DNA of 64,000 nt from Bacteroidota bacterium (GTDB lineage: Bacteria; Bacteroidota; Ignavibacteria; Kapaibacteriales; NICIL-2): positions 1-64,000 of the forward strand of contig JAIBAE010000015.1 in assembly GCA_019695345.1 (NCBI GenBank), written 5' to 3'. The notes below the pieces were generated by a model that was not told the origin of the DNA, did not search any database, and was given only the letters and a program-made list of their open reading frames with translations. Both the position numbers and the translations under genes were made by a program. Of this stretch, positions 25,915-35,380 are shown piece by piece. Each line of letters opens with the position of its first letter. Position 1 is the stretch's first letter.

Positions 25915-26796
25915 ATGGCAAATAATAAAATGATTGTTGATGAGCGAAGCAGAGACCTTGGAAACTTTCTTGTGGGGCGTTTACTACCTTTCCGCGAAAA
26001 ACGCCAGGTTGGCCCGTTTACGTTTATCGACCACATGGGGCCGGCAGAAATTAGTGAAGGTACTTATTTCGATGTCGATCAGCATCCCCATATTGGGTTA
26101 TGTACATTAACATACTTATTAGAAGGTGAAGCAGAACACCGTGATAGTACAGGAGCGCACCGTATAATTACACCCGGTTCGGTAAATTTTATGACGGCAG
26201 GAAAAGGGGTAACACATACCGAACGTACACCAATACACCAACGGGATGGAGGAAGGTATCGTATTCATGGATATCAGGTATGGGTTGCATTGCCAAAAGA
26301 ACTGGAAGAAATGGAGCCAACGTTTACCTATGTAGATAAACACGACTTACCTACATGGAATGAGAATGGTTTAGAGTTTATACTTGTTGCCGGAAGCGGA
26401 TATGGGCGTACTTCGCCTCTTGCAGTGCATTCGCCAATGTTTATGCTGGATATTACAGCACATACCGAATCGCAATTAGAGATACAAGGACAAGTAAAAG
26501 GTGAAATTGCCTTTGTTGTTGTACATGGCACTTTAAACGATGGTGGCGAGCATATTAGCCAAGGGCAAATGCTCATTTCTAAAACCGATAACGAATGCTC
26601 TGTTACACTTACCACTGGAACCCGTGTTTTACTATTTGGTGGTGAGCCATTCCCTGAGGAGCGTTTTATGTATTGGAATTTTGTTTCCAGCAGTAAAGAA
26701 CGAATTGAACAAGCTAAACAAGACTGGGCTCAAAAATTATTCCCTAATGTACCGGGAGACACTACATACATACCGTTACCAAAACAACACTTATAA
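25915..26796 (+). CDS. pirin family protein
   Basis: 293 residues, a bicupin. The N-terminal cupin carries the pirin metal-site text DQHPHIGLCTLTYLLEGEAEHRDS and GVTHTER. The RDLGNFLVGRLLPFREKRQVGPFTFIDHMGP opening is also typical. Some bacterial pirins have quercetin 2,3-dioxygenase activity and others bind transcription factors; the substrate here is unknown. Five bases separate it from the acetyltransferase gene, forming a two-gene operon. Length is normal. Confidence 0.93.
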   Translation: MANNKMIVDERSRDLGNFLVGRLLPFREKRQVGPFTFIDHMGPAEISEGTYFDVDQHPHIGLCTLTYLLEGEAEHRDSTGAHRIITPGSVNFMTAGKGVTHTERTPIHQRDGGRYRIHGYQVWVALPKELEEMEPTFTYVDKHDLPTWNENGLEFILVAGSGYGRTSPLAVHSPMFMLDITAHTESQLEIQGQVKGEIAFVVVHGTLNDGGEHISQGQMLISKTDNECSVTLTTGTRVLLFGGEPFPEERFMYWNFVSSSKERIEQAKQDWAQKLFPNVPGDTTYIPLPKQHL

Positions 26797-26801
26797 TACC
26801 T

Positions 26802-27080
26802 ATGGATATACAGCATTCTTTTAACGGACAAAAAGGTTCGTACTATATAAAACAAAACGATATACTGCTTGCAGAGATGACTTACGTTATGTCTGGTGAG
26901 ACATCATTTATCATAGACCATACATTTGTTGATAGCAGCTTAAAAGGTCAGGGGATTGGGCGCAAGTTATTAGATGCGTTAGTTGAACATGCACGTAAGA
27001 ATCATCTTAAAATCATTCCGCTTTGCCCGTTTGCAAAATCAGTGTTTGATAAAGACGAAACTATCCGAGATGTTCTGTAG
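26802..27080 (+). CDS. small GNAT-like acetyltransferase (YjdJ type)
   Basis: 92 residues of the minimal GNAT family (N-acetyltransferase YjdJ/GTLF3B type). Core DHTFVDSSLKGQGIGRKLLDALVEHARKNHL contains the acetyl-CoA loop Q-G-x-G-R, followed by LKIIPLCPFAKSVFDKD. Substrates of this family are undefined. Co-transcribed with pirin. Confidence 0.88.
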   Translation: MDIQHSFNGQKGSYYIKQNDILLAEMTYVMSGETSFIIDHTFVDSSLKGQGIGRKLLDALVEHARKNHLKIIPLCPFAKSVFDKDETIRDVL

Positions 27081-27088
27081 TAGAGTTA

Positions 27089-27364
27089 TTGCTATCGCCG
27101 GACGGCACCGCACGTTTATGTTTGTACATCCTCTTCTTGCCGGAGATTTCCTTGTTTAATTCCTTTAACACATAAGAGACAAAAGGAAAACAAAAGGTAC
27201 CACATAAGCATCTATTACTTCTCTGTGTGTATCACTCTATGTCTCCGTGACTCCATGTTCAATGTTTCTATCACGATAAAGGTTGTTACTTTAACAACGT
27301 ATCTGTCCGGCATTGTGTGGATATGTTGATAAACCTGTGGATAGGTGCTGCTATGCGATAGCAA
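27089..27364. repeat. family A composite element E4
   Basis: Nearly identical to E1 over the first ~170 bp, including the CACATAAGCATCTATTACTT segment. The right end is degenerate (GGTGCTGCTATGCGATAGC), so its terminal stem has a mismatch. It fills the convergent gap between the acetyltransferase and the gene at 27368. Confidence 0.85.
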
Positions 27365-27367
27365 GAA

Positions 27368-29203
27368 CTATCTAACTACAACTATTCGTTGCGTAATAAT
27401 ACCCGCTTCAGTTTGCGCAGTTAAGATATACGTGCCACTTGGTAACGGGCGAATATCCAATGTAGTTGCTTGTGTGGTTTGCTGCAACACAGGTGTGCCC
27501 AGCAGTGTGTAGATTGTGGCGCGTTGTATTGTTTGGGGTTGGTTATTCTGTATTATTTGTACTTCGGTCTGTGCCGGATTTGGTTGAACCGAGTTTGTTT
27601 GTATAGCATCTTGCTCTTGTACTGTTGTTGTTGATGCTGCAATAATATCACGCAGTGCTTGCATTTTGTAGTTTCTATCGGGCTTCGTGTAATCGTCGGT
27701 TATGCCCCAGCAACCATATCTGTTGTACGATGAAACAAGTGTAAAGTAATTGGCTAACCCGCCGCCAAGGTTTTTCCAGCCCTCTATGTAGTTATACTTT
27801 ATTGCATCGGCTACTTCCGTTGTGCGGTTTGCCAGAATCTGATTTCCCAAGTTTGCATTTGCCTGGTTTGGCAAACCTATTCCACCTTCGTACGATGCAC
27901 ATCCGCCGGGGAGTTGTAAGTCGCGCGCGCGCTTAAAATGATTATCGCGGTACGCAGAATTAGCGGTGTTGTTTATTTGGTCTTTAATGTCATCGGTCAT
28001 GCCTTTTGCAATATCAACCGGATTAGTTGCGTTAGGATTTTTAGAACCAAAGTATGCACTTGGGCTTATTGCATAGATGTAATTTTTTGGTGCACCGTAT
28101 TTATTGGTAATGTATGAAATATGCGCATCACTTCTGCCGCTGTATCCTTGTTGCGCGCCAAGCACAACACGAATACGTTTGTTGATTTCGTTTGCACCAA
28201 ACACTTGTGCAAATAAGTTGGAGAGTTCTACGGTGCGGCGTGCATAATTTTGGTCGAACGTAATACCACGTGCAGCTGCATCAGCTTTGTTATATGCACC
28301 ATACGCCATAAACGAACCGCTCCAGACCTCGTTGCTGTTTTCTACATAGATGTTGATGCTTGGGTCTAACTGTTGTTTAAGCATGGTGGCAAGTTGAATA
28401 ACGTAATTGGAATCAGCCGACATCAACACGCAAATCCACATATCTTTTTTAAGGATGTTTGCAAGTGCAATGATATTCTCCCAACTCCATGCGTCGTTAA
28501 CCCCAAGTTCCGGAACAGGAACCTGAACGGAATAGTTTACCGGTTTACGTTCTGCCCATGTTGTTTTTTTAGGATACACCGGCTCGCCATCCCACACGTT
28601 TTGCACACCATAATAACGGTAGCATGCAAAGTCGGCGCTTTTACATAATGCAAGAAACTCATCGGTAAAAACTTTGGTGGAAGTTAACGGATATCCCGGA
28701 CGGTTTACAACTATATCCGTAACTCCGCTGTTTAGCGTATCTTTTGGCGAACGGCGTGTATTAGTAAATACTAAGTTCACTAACCCGTGGTTAGCATTGG
28801 GATAGCCGCCAACAACAAGTTCAAAATATGTTGTGTTACTTGTGGCATCGTAGATAAGGTTCTGCACACTCGAAGCCACCCACGGCGAGCTTACAGTTCC
28901 CGAACCCTGAAATTTACATTGATACGAACCGGAAACATTCACGCGGTATTTCTCCGGGTCATCAATAGAGTTACTCCATTCTGCCGCCGGGCGCGCATCC
29001 ATTAGTAATAATTCAAAATCGCTGGTAGGATATCCAAGCGTATCATATCCAGCTGCCTTGGAATATCTGTGCGTATGTTTAGCAACGTTTACAAACGCGC
29101 CGGTATTTTGCCCGTCGAAGTTAACTCCTAACTGAAACGTAGATTGTGCAGTTGCTGCTAAAGTCAAGAATACAAATAGGAATACGTACACAGTATTTTT
29201 CAT
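27368..29203 (-). CDS. secreted glycosidase-like protein with type IX sorting domain
   Basis: 611 residues with a signal peptide (VFLTLAATAQS). Central text SWENIIALANILKKDMWICV and YVENSNEVWSGSFMAYG resembles a clan GH-A TIM barrel, in which an N-E pair supplies the acid/base. Such NE-containing proteins of unassigned GH family are known in environmental Bacteroidota and Planctomycetes. The C-terminus (SVQPNPAQTEVQIIQNN to TQRIVVVR) is a type IX sorting domain. It probably acts on a polysaccharide at the cell surface, but neither the family nor the substrate can be fixed by eye. Single gene. Confidence 0.78.
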   Translation of the reverse strand: MKNTVYVFLFVFLTLAATAQSTFQLGVNFDGQNTGAFVNVAKHTHRYSKAAGYDTLGYPTSDFELLLMDARPAAEWSNSIDDPEKYRVNVSGSYQCKFQGSGTVSSPWVASSVQNLIYDATSNTTYFELVVGGYPNANHGLVNLVFTNTRRSPKDTLNSGVTDIVVNRPGYPLTSTKVFTDEFLALCKSADFACYRYYGVQNVWDGEPVYPKKTTWAERKPVNYSVQVPVPELGVNDAWSWENIIALANILKKDMWICVLMSADSNYVIQLATMLKQQLDPSINIYVENSNEVWSGSFMAYGAYNKADAAARGITFDQNYARRTVELSNLFAQVFGANEINKRIRVVLGAQQGYSGRSDAHISYITNKYGAPKNYIYAISPSAYFGSKNPNATNPVDIAKGMTDDIKDQINNTANSAYRDNHFKRARDLQLPGGCASYEGGIGLPNQANANLGNQILANRTTEVADAIKYNYIEGWKNLGGGLANYFTLVSSYNRYGCWGITDDYTKPDRNYKMQALRDIIAASTTTVQEQDAIQTNSVQPNPAQTEVQIIQNNQPQTIQRATIYTLLGTPVLQQTTQATTLDIRPLPSGTYILTAQTEAGIITQRIVVVR

Positions 29204-29251
29204 AACATCGAACTAGTGGTTATAGTATAGTTGCAAGTTACAAAATATTTG

Positions 29252-29477
29252 CTGCTATCGCCGGACGGCACCGCAGGTTTGCGTTTTCACATCCTCCGCT
29301 TGCCGGAGAGTTCCTTATATAACCAAACAATTAACTCCGAGACATTCTCTGTGTCTCCGTGATTTTGTGTTCATCTACGCAATCACGATGAACGTTGTTG
29401 CTTACACTATGCTTCTGTGCGGCACTGTGTGGATATGTTGATAAATCTGTGGATTGGTGCCGTCGGGCGATAGCAAA
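29252..29477. repeat. family A composite element E5
   Basis: CTATCGCCGGACGGCACCGC opens; GGTGCCGTCGGGCGATAGCA closes. It differs from E6 (44566) at only a handful of positions over ~225 bp, 15 kb away. Confidence 0.88.
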
Positions 29478-29513
29478 CACAAAACCCCACAGAAGAAACT
29501 AACACAATTAAAA

Positions 29514-29606
29514 AGCCGTTTATCGTAGTTGCCGTAAATAAATCCGACAGAATCCACCTCTGGCGTATTTGTTTATGCAAACACTCGCGCATCTTGATAA
29601 ACGGCT
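29514..29606 (-). ncRNA. candidate structured RNA or long hairpin
   Basis: Perfect 11-bp inverted repeat AGCCGTTTATC/GATAAACGGCT encloses 71 nt in a gap without a gene. Read on the minus strand the right arm is followed by TTTTTAATTG, as at a transcript end. No known RNA family signature (SRP, 6S, RNase P, tmRNA) is evident. It could equally be a leaderless terminator with a large loop. Confidence 0.3.
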
Positions 29607-29654
29607 ACTTTAATTGTTACATTGAGAGTAGTGGGCTTGAACTACCTCAACATC

Positions 29655-30533
29655 TTACTTTGTTAATAGCAAAACGGCAAAAACAGCACGGTGATCTGAG
29701 AGTGTATCTGTTGGATCGCCAAATCCTTTAGTATGTTCGCCTGCTTTTACCACAGTAAAAGATGTTGTGCTACAGAAAACTTTATCAATAGAACCACCGG
29801 GAATTGATGTTGCAGTTGCATCGGTAAGTCCGATTTGTTCTAACTCTTTTACTTCGCCCATATTAAAATCTCCACCAATGATGTGGGGTATTTGGTTAAA
29901 AGGTGAGCTACTGTTAGAAAAATATCGGGCACTCTGTGTAGCCGAGTTTTCTGTTGGAATAAAATGCAACGATGAAACTGCCATTCGTTTAGTACCATTC
30001 TTAACAATTACACTAAGGATACTACGGCGCTGCCAAACATCAATGCGTTCTACTTCTACATTTTCCATAGATTCAATGGTAAACCTACTAAGAATTGCAT
30101 TGCCCCACTCGCCGGGAACTGGTGTAACTCCTGTTGCATCGTTGTAGCCGTGTGCACCAAAGGCATAGTTCATATTCAGCTCTTTTGCTAACTCTTCGAG
30201 TAGGTTCTTAATCTCCATGTTCGATCTGTTACGAGCAACTTCTTGCAAGCACACAATATCCGGATTAAGCGAACGAATATGTTGCGCTAATGCCTGTATA
30301 TGTTGCTTTGTTGCACCAATATCGCTTGCTGTCCACGGCGACATGTTTGCTGGAAATCCACACTGTATGTTATAGCTTATACACGTTAGTAGCGTGTCGG
30401 TGGTGCTATCATTGTTGGGAAACTGGTTCACAACATAGGATGTTCTCTCTTCATAGGACGGCTCTAATCCTAAAACCGAGCATCCATGAAACAGTAACAA
30501 TGCTAGTAATACAATTGGTGCGAACTTCAACAT
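29655..30533 (-). CDS. endonuclease/exonuclease/phosphatase family lipoprotein
   Basis: 292 residues from the ATG at 30533, where a lipoprotein signal begins (lipobox LFHGC). EEP-fold motifs are in order: CISYNIQCG, DIVCLQEVARN (metal-binding Glu), AFGAHGYN, GGDFNMGE (Asp/Asn) and SDHRAVFAVL (Asp-His). It could be a nuclease, a phosphodiesterase or a sphingomyelinase-like enzyme; the lipid anchor favours a periplasmic or surface role. The longer frame to 30578 is rejected because the signal peptide starts at MLKFAPIV. It follows the 30583 gene by 49 bp on the same strand. Confidence 0.85.
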   Translation of the reverse strand: MLKFAPIVLLALLLFHGCSVLGLEPSYEERTSYVVNQFPNNDSTTDTLLTCISYNIQCGFPANMSPWTASDIGATKQHIQALAQHIRSLNPDIVCLQEVARNRSNMEIKNLLEELAKELNMNYAFGAHGYNDATGVTPVPGEWGNAILSRFTIESMENVEVERIDVWQRRSILSVIVKNGTKRMAVSSLHFIPTENSATQSARYFSNSSSPFNQIPHIIGGDFNMGEVKELEQIGLTDATATSIPGGSIDKVFCSTTSFTVVKAGEHTKGFGDPTDTLSDHRAVFAVLLLTK

Positions 30534-30582
30534 ATTGGCAATGATAGAAAATGTGATGAACTGCAACGTACACAACAACGTG

Positions 30583-31044
30583 TTAACGTACCCGTAATTT
30601 TACCCCTTCGGTTGTTTTTGGGTACACAAATGTTTGTATAAGTTTATCGCCTGCCGTTGCATATAAATACAATGTATCGCCATCGTTTTCAAATAGCTCT
30701 ACTTCGTCTATTACGAATTCAGACATTGCGCATGGTTCAATCCAACGTCCTGGTAAATCAAACCTACGGCTCCATGAGTTCTCGAAGTAATAGCCGGCAG
30801 TATTGATGCGTTCGCCACCTTTTGCAAAGTTCATAAAGGTAATTTTCTCGTTAAAGTTGTCGTCGCCCACAGGGTTGGGGTCTACCCACACCATGCGTAG
30901 AGTAGTGCCTTCGGTTCCTTTGGGAATGCTATCGCAGCTAATTTCATCGAGTACAACAGGTGGTTCAGTAATATCTTCTTTGCATGAACTAAAAGTAAGG
31001 ATACACAAGACTATGATTGCTAATGTTTTGATTGAGGTTTTCAT
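30583..31044 (-). CDS. lipoprotein of unknown function
   Basis: 153 residues with lipobox TFSSC and an acidic N-terminal tether. The remainder is beta-rich (EGTTLRMVWVDPNPVGDD, GDTLYLYATAGDKLIQTFVY). I recognise no family. It sits between the 548-residue-frame secreted protein (29 bp upstream) and the EEP lipoprotein, all on the minus strand, and probably shares their transcript. Confidence 0.7.
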   Translation of the reverse strand: MKTSIKTLAIIVLCILTFSSCKEDITEPPVVLDEISCDSIPKGTEGTTLRMVWVDPNPVGDDNFNEKITFMNFAKGGERINTAGYYFENSWSRRFDLPGRWIEPCAMSEFVIDEVELFENDGDTLYLYATAGDKLIQTFVYPKTTEGVKLRVR

Positions 31045-31073
31045 GTTCTCTTGATTGTTTGTTACTAATTGTG

Positions 31074-32687
31074 TTATTTAATTTTATCGCACTCTATTTC
31101 TACTTTGTTACCAACGCTACCTAAGGTTAGAGTTGAGCTGTAGTTTCCGCCACCAATGTAATCGTACTTAAAGGTAAAACTTTGAATGTAGCATTTACCA
31201 TCTTCGTTTTTGGAAGCAAGTGTAGCCGAAACATATTTGTTGAGAATAATACCAAGCTCGTTTTTCTCAACTGTCCACCCCGAAGAAGTAATGATTGCTT
31301 TTTTGTAGTCCTGCACTGATGCTTTGTCTTGCATGATTTTTATCATCGCTTTTTCCATAGAAGCATTGCTCATGCCTGCTTTAGGAAGATTGACTTTACT
31401 TAGGTTAGCAGATGATAGCGAAGCTGCTACATCTTGCAACACTTCAGAGCCTTCGCCTAAATCAATGGAGAACATTGCTTCTTTAGCACTATAGTGAGTG
31501 CCTTCTACCGGATTCAGTCGGATATCCATACGCAAGTCATGGCGAATAGGAGTTAGCTTTCCTAATGCCTCGAATATCATGATGTAGGTATTTAATCCTT
31601 TTTCGGCGTAGGCATCATAGTTATTCTGTAGCCATTGTTTATCGGGGATGATAGGGAATTGTATGTACGACTTTTGATACATCTCATGCGTAAGAAGGAT
31701 TTTGCGGTCAATCACAATAATGTCGTTTCCTTTGCCTTTGTATATCTGGATGCGAATAAACTTTTCCCAATCCACATGAATTTTAGATAGCTTATTATCC
31801 AGAAACAAGGTTGCATACAAAGGCTCACCCGCTGTAAACGATGTCTTGAAATCTGCTGCTGTTGCGGTTTCTGGGTTAACTGCTTTGTTTGAGTATAGAA
31901 TTTTGTTTACGTTTTGCAAGTGAAAAGGATTGCTGCTTGCACCGCTCATTTGTTTGGTTGCCCCGCCCGATACTTTATCCAGTTCTTTCATCTTAGCAAC
32001 AAGGGTTGCCTCACCTGGCGTAATGCGTTCCAATGCGCGGTACCACGTGCGGAGTTTCTCGTATATCGCTAACTTCTCCGCAGGTGACTTTAATGCTTCG
32101 GCTTGGTCATACGCCTCGCGCGATAGTCCATCAAGCATTTCGGGATAGACCGTTGGTGCTTTTTGAATGTAACTCTCAAGTGTTTGAATTTCGCGTGGTT
32201 CGTCTGCTAATACAGTTCTGAATTTTTCGGTGGTAAAGTTTGCGGTTGCTGCTTCAATCTTTGGGGCGTCGCCTAACATCGTGCGTGCATCGCCGGAGAG
32301 AAGTTTACCGTTAAATATCTTAAAGAACTTTCCCAAGGCATTGCGCATTTCAACTTTTTCTGGTGCGTTGCCGTTGCTACCACCGCTACTACCACCACGC
32401 GCAGAACCTCTATCAGCGCCTCCACTGCGGCTTCCACCGCTACGACCTCCACCGCGTGCCTCTTCTTGTGGCTCGGATGATTCGGAGCTTGTTGCTTCTT
32501 TTACTTCTTCCTTTACTTCCTTCTTTGCCTCTTTAACTTCTTCTTTTACTTCTTTCTCAACTGCTTTTTTAATGTCCTTTGTTTTTGGTATTCCAAAGCC
32601 ACCAAACTGTGCATTGGCAACACCAACAGAGCACATCAGCACTATAGCAAGTGCATATAACCTATGGAATAATGGTACGGCATTCAT
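31074..32687 (-). CDS. secreted protein with Lys/Glu repeat and Gly/Ser/Arg-rich linker
   Basis: 537 residues from the ATG at 32687, preceded by AGGAG. Signal peptide ends GVANAQ. Residues ~35-65 form a low-complexity charged helix of alternating KEVKEEVKEA units, followed by a Gly/Ser/Arg-rich linker (~70-110). The rest (~110-537) looks like a folded domain, with PLYATLFLDNKLSKIHVDWEKF and YQKSYIQFPIIPDKQWLQ. I do not recognise the family. Exported, no sorting domain seen. First gene of a likely three-gene minus-strand operon. Confidence 0.7.
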   Translation of the reverse strand: MNAVPLFHRLYALAIVLMCSVGVANAQFGGFGIPKTKDIKKAVEKEVKEEVKEAKKEVKEEVKEATSSESSEPQEEARGGGRSGGSRSGGADRGSARGGSSGGSNGNAPEKVEMRNALGKFFKIFNGKLLSGDARTMLGDAPKIEAATANFTTEKFRTVLADEPREIQTLESYIQKAPTVYPEMLDGLSREAYDQAEALKSPAEKLAIYEKLRTWYRALERITPGEATLVAKMKELDKVSGGATKQMSGASSNPFHLQNVNKILYSNKAVNPETATAADFKTSFTAGEPLYATLFLDNKLSKIHVDWEKFIRIQIYKGKGNDIIVIDRKILLTHEMYQKSYIQFPIIPDKQWLQNNYDAYAEKGLNTYIMIFEALGKLTPIRHDLRMDIRLNPVEGTHYSAKEAMFSIDLGEGSEVLQDVAASLSSANLSKVNLPKAGMSNASMEKAMIKIMQDKASVQDYKKAIITSSGWTVEKNELGIILNKYVSATLASKNEDGKCYIQSFTFKYDYIGGGNYSSTLTLGSVGNKVEIECDKIK

Positions 32688-32767
32688 TGTGGATCTCCTG
32701 TAAAATAATAGTGACAGCAAACAGCACTATACAATACTGGTAGGTGTGTTTGCGCGAGTGTTAAAAA

Positions 32768-32776
32768 TGTGGATAA
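32768..32776 (+). other. perfect DnaA-box-like nonamer
   Basis: TGTGGATAA equals the consensus TTATCCACA on the minus strand. One box alone does not make an origin, and no dnaA, dnaN or cluster of boxes is nearby. The rest of 32688-32895 shows nothing. Confidence 0.35.
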
Positions 32777-32895
32777 TGGATGGCTGCAAAGTATATGCTC
32801 TTTGCGTAGTAAAACGGAGAGTTAGGCAAGTGCATACAGCTTGTTGGCAAGCGGGCTAAAACGCTTAGCAACTGCAAGAAACAATACTACTTTTT

Positions 32896-32959
32896 TTTGC
32901 TACCGCGGACGGCACCAAACCGCAGGGTATCTACAAACCTCGCTGTGCCGGAGAGAATG
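32896..32959 (+). repeat. family A palindromic repeat, short form
   Basis: TTTGCTACCGCGGACGGCAC head; six-pair stem CGGCAC/GTGCCG; end GGAGAGAA. Confidence 0.78.
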
Positions 32960-32983
32960 TTTTAAATATCGTTATCACCATGA

Positions 32984-33016
32984 AAAAACAAAAACGGCAT
33001 GAGGTAACTCATGCCG
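32984..33016 (-). terminator. Rho-independent terminator
   Basis: CGGCATGAG/CTCATGCCG with a GTAA loop. On the minus strand it is followed by TTTTTGTTTTTT. It serves the gene at 33113-35320. Confidence 0.9.
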
Positions 33017-33112
33017 TAGCAAAAAAGAAAACTTGTAACCTAAAATAAAATTGGAGACTGATAAGCAATGCAGCTGAACTACAAGAATTGAGTCGTAAAC
33101 TGCAAAAATTAC

Positions 33113-35320
33113 TTACTTCTTTACAACCATGTATGGCTGAGAATAGAAACGGTGTTCAGAGTAATAGCAAACAAAATAGAGACCATCAACTAGTGTTGGC
33201 AATTCCAAGATATTATTTGTTTCTACATTGTGCCATTCATGCAATCTTTTTCCAAGAATAGAAAACAGCCAAACATCTTTTATTGGCATTGCTGTGGTTA
33301 TACTGAAAGTATTGTTTGAGGAAAAAAATATGGGAGAACTAGTAGTGTTTTGGTCTAAGTATAGGCTGGTACTCGTTTGATTTAAATCTGATTTTATGAT
33401 AAGACCTTTATCACCACACAATAACAATTGGTTCTTTACTAATTCTAAATCTTTAACAATCACTGAACCATATTTTTCACCAGGAAAGACTATTCGTTTC
33501 CAGTTAGTACCATTTACTTCGCGTTGCCACAAACTCGATTCATCATTTGCATATAAAGTGCCATTATAGGCTTGTGAGATATTGTAGAAACTTGCATTCG
33601 AAATTTTATTAGTGTCAGAAAGATTGTACCAAGTATTGCCACGGTCAATACTTTGGAAAGCTACTTTGTTCAGCCCACAGATATTGATATTCGTACTACC
33701 AGCACAAGAAATACCTAACAACAAACCATTAGTAGGTTGAGAAAGAAATTTTAAACTCAATAATTCACCATCAAAGATATATACACTACCTTGTGTTGTA
33801 GAAATGTAAAATACTCCGTCGAAACCCTTTGTTATACATGTAGCTGATATTTCATTCAAATTATTGTCTTCAATCCAAGATTTTCCGCTATTGGTTGTTC
33901 TAAACCAATTCCATTCGGCATTAGTTCTGGTAACTATAAACCCCAAACCATTGCTAAAGATTTCACAGTTCCATACATATCTGTTTCTCAAGGATTCTGG
34001 TATCGGAACTGTGTTCCAAGTTGAACCACCATTTTCTGTAAAGAGGACAGTAGTTTGGTATTCATTTGAGGTAGGTTGTTTCAATCTTGTTTCGGTTATA
34101 AACCCTACTGTACTGCTTGTGAAACCGTGGCAAGTCTGAATTATAGTAGTATCAATCAACTTAAGTTGCTGCCAAGTTCTACCATTGTCAATTGACTTTT
34201 GAATACTACTACCCCATCCACTCGCAAATATCGTTGAATCATCCGTAACAGTACATTTTCTTAGATTTTCTGTTGTGCTATTACACCGCTGCCACTGGTT
34301 TTGACTATTCAGCTTTTTAAATATTCCGCCTCTGTTATTCACTAACCAAACAGTTTTATCACCGGCTATACTAAAATCAGTCCATTCAGTTAACCCATAA
34401 TCATTAGCACCTGATGGTAAAAAATTTTCATTCCAATTTTGACCAATATCGGAACTGATTAAGAAATGTGGTGTTTTACTAGTGTAACCGCTAACCAAAG
34501 GCGCACCCAATACTGTACCATACACATTGTCAAATACGGCTTTTTTATGCGGAGATCTTATAGAAGTCCAATGCTTTCCACTATCTATACTAGTATGAAT
34601 TCTTGTCCCATCTGTTGCAAACAGTTTACCTAAAACGACATAGTAAATATTATTTACAATACTTACATACTGTTCCGTTGATGATCTTTGATATGTTTTT
34701 CCAGAATCTAATGTATAGACCAAACTACAATTAATAGAATCCGAGTTGTAGTTAGATAACACTCCAACAGCATCACTAAAAAAGTGCACAGCACGGACTT
34801 CTCCGATAGAATCCTGTTGAATAGTTCGCCAAGAAGTACCTTGATCCTCAGAACGCAAAATCAAAGTAGATGTTCTAGACCCTGCTACCTTTGCACCATA
34901 AGCAATCCATGCACCAGAAGGCAAAGCCTGTACTCCTATAATTTGCTGAGATGAATCAAACTTAAACACCTGATAAATACTGTCTTTTCGTACCCTTAAT
35001 AAATACCTATTATTAGCTAGTAAAAAGTGTTCAATATTACTCGAAAAGAGAACCTTGTCATATGAAAATGGGACTTGAGAATTTACAGAAAAGAGTTTCT
35101 TCCAACTAGTACCGCCGTCTACAGTTTTGTATGCTAGTCCTACCTGACCAAAAATAAATGCAGTATCTTTACTAACTCCAATAATAGACTTAATACTATT
35201 AACAGGCAGAGTAGGATTCAGCAATTCCCAATTTGTAGATTCACCCCCCAATAACTCTGGCTGAATCAACATGAAAAGTAGTAATGCAAGAATATAATGT
35301 TTGGGGAATAATGTGTTCAT
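33113..35320 (-). CDS. secreted BNR/YCF48-like beta-propeller protein
   Basis: 735 residues with a signal peptide (LALLLFMLIQPELLGG). The body is a series of ~50-residue propeller repeats carrying BNR/Asp-box text: KTVDGGTSWKKLF, RSEDQGTSWRTI, TLDSGKTYQRS, SIDSGKHWTSI, SIDNGRTWQQL, TENGGSTWNTV, TTNSGKSWIED and SIDRGNTWYNL. It resembles YCF48/sortilin-like propellers. The C-terminus (FSITTAMPIKDVWLFSILGKR to YSQPYMVVKK) is a divergent type IX sorting domain. A binding or scaffolding role at the surface is likely; no catalytic residues are identifiable. No ribosome binding site before the ATG. Confidence 0.85.
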   Translation of the reverse strand: MNTLFPKHYILALLLFMLIQPELLGGESTNWELLNPTLPVNSIKSIIGVSKDTAFIFGQVGLAYKTVDGGTSWKKLFSVNSQVPFSYDKVLFSSNIEHFLLANNRYLLRVRKDSIYQVFKFDSSQQIIGVQALPSGAWIAYGAKVAGSRTSTLILRSEDQGTSWRTIQQDSIGEVRAVHFFSDAVGVLSNYNSDSINCSLVYTLDSGKTYQRSSTEQYVSIVNNIYYVVLGKLFATDGTRIHTSIDSGKHWTSIRSPHKKAVFDNVYGTVLGAPLVSGYTSKTPHFLISSDIGQNWNENFLPSGANDYGLTEWTDFSIAGDKTVWLVNNRGGIFKKLNSQNQWQRCNSTTENLRKCTVTDDSTIFASGWGSSIQKSIDNGRTWQQLKLIDTTIIQTCHGFTSSTVGFITETRLKQPTSNEYQTTVLFTENGGSTWNTVPIPESLRNRYVWNCEIFSNGLGFIVTRTNAEWNWFRTTNSGKSWIEDNNLNEISATCITKGFDGVFYISTTQGSVYIFDGELLSLKFLSQPTNGLLLGISCAGSTNINICGLNKVAFQSIDRGNTWYNLSDTNKISNASFYNISQAYNGTLYANDESSLWQREVNGTNWKRIVFPGEKYGSVIVKDLELVKNQLLLCGDKGLIIKSDLNQTSTSLYLDQNTTSSPIFFSSNNTFSITTAMPIKDVWLFSILGKRLHEWHNVETNNILELPTLVDGLYFVCYYSEHRFYSQPYMVVKK

Positions 35321-35335
35321 GACGTGTTACATGGT

Positions 35336-35370
35336 AAAAAAAATCCCTGCTCCAAAGTTTGGAGCAGGGA
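35336..35370 (-). terminator. Rho-independent terminator
   Basis: 13-bp perfect stem TCCCTGCTCCAAA/TTTGGAGCAGGGA, with eight T on the minus-strand 3' side. It follows the 35381-35944 gene. Confidence 0.92.
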
Positions 35371-35380
35371 ATAAAGTAAT

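Noticed and set aside
29514-29606. SRP, 6S or RNase P RNA
   Set aside because: No diagnostic conserved core of these families is present in the loop.
32768-32776. Replication origin
   Set aside because: A single perfect DnaA box without dnaA, dnaN or a box cluster is not enough.
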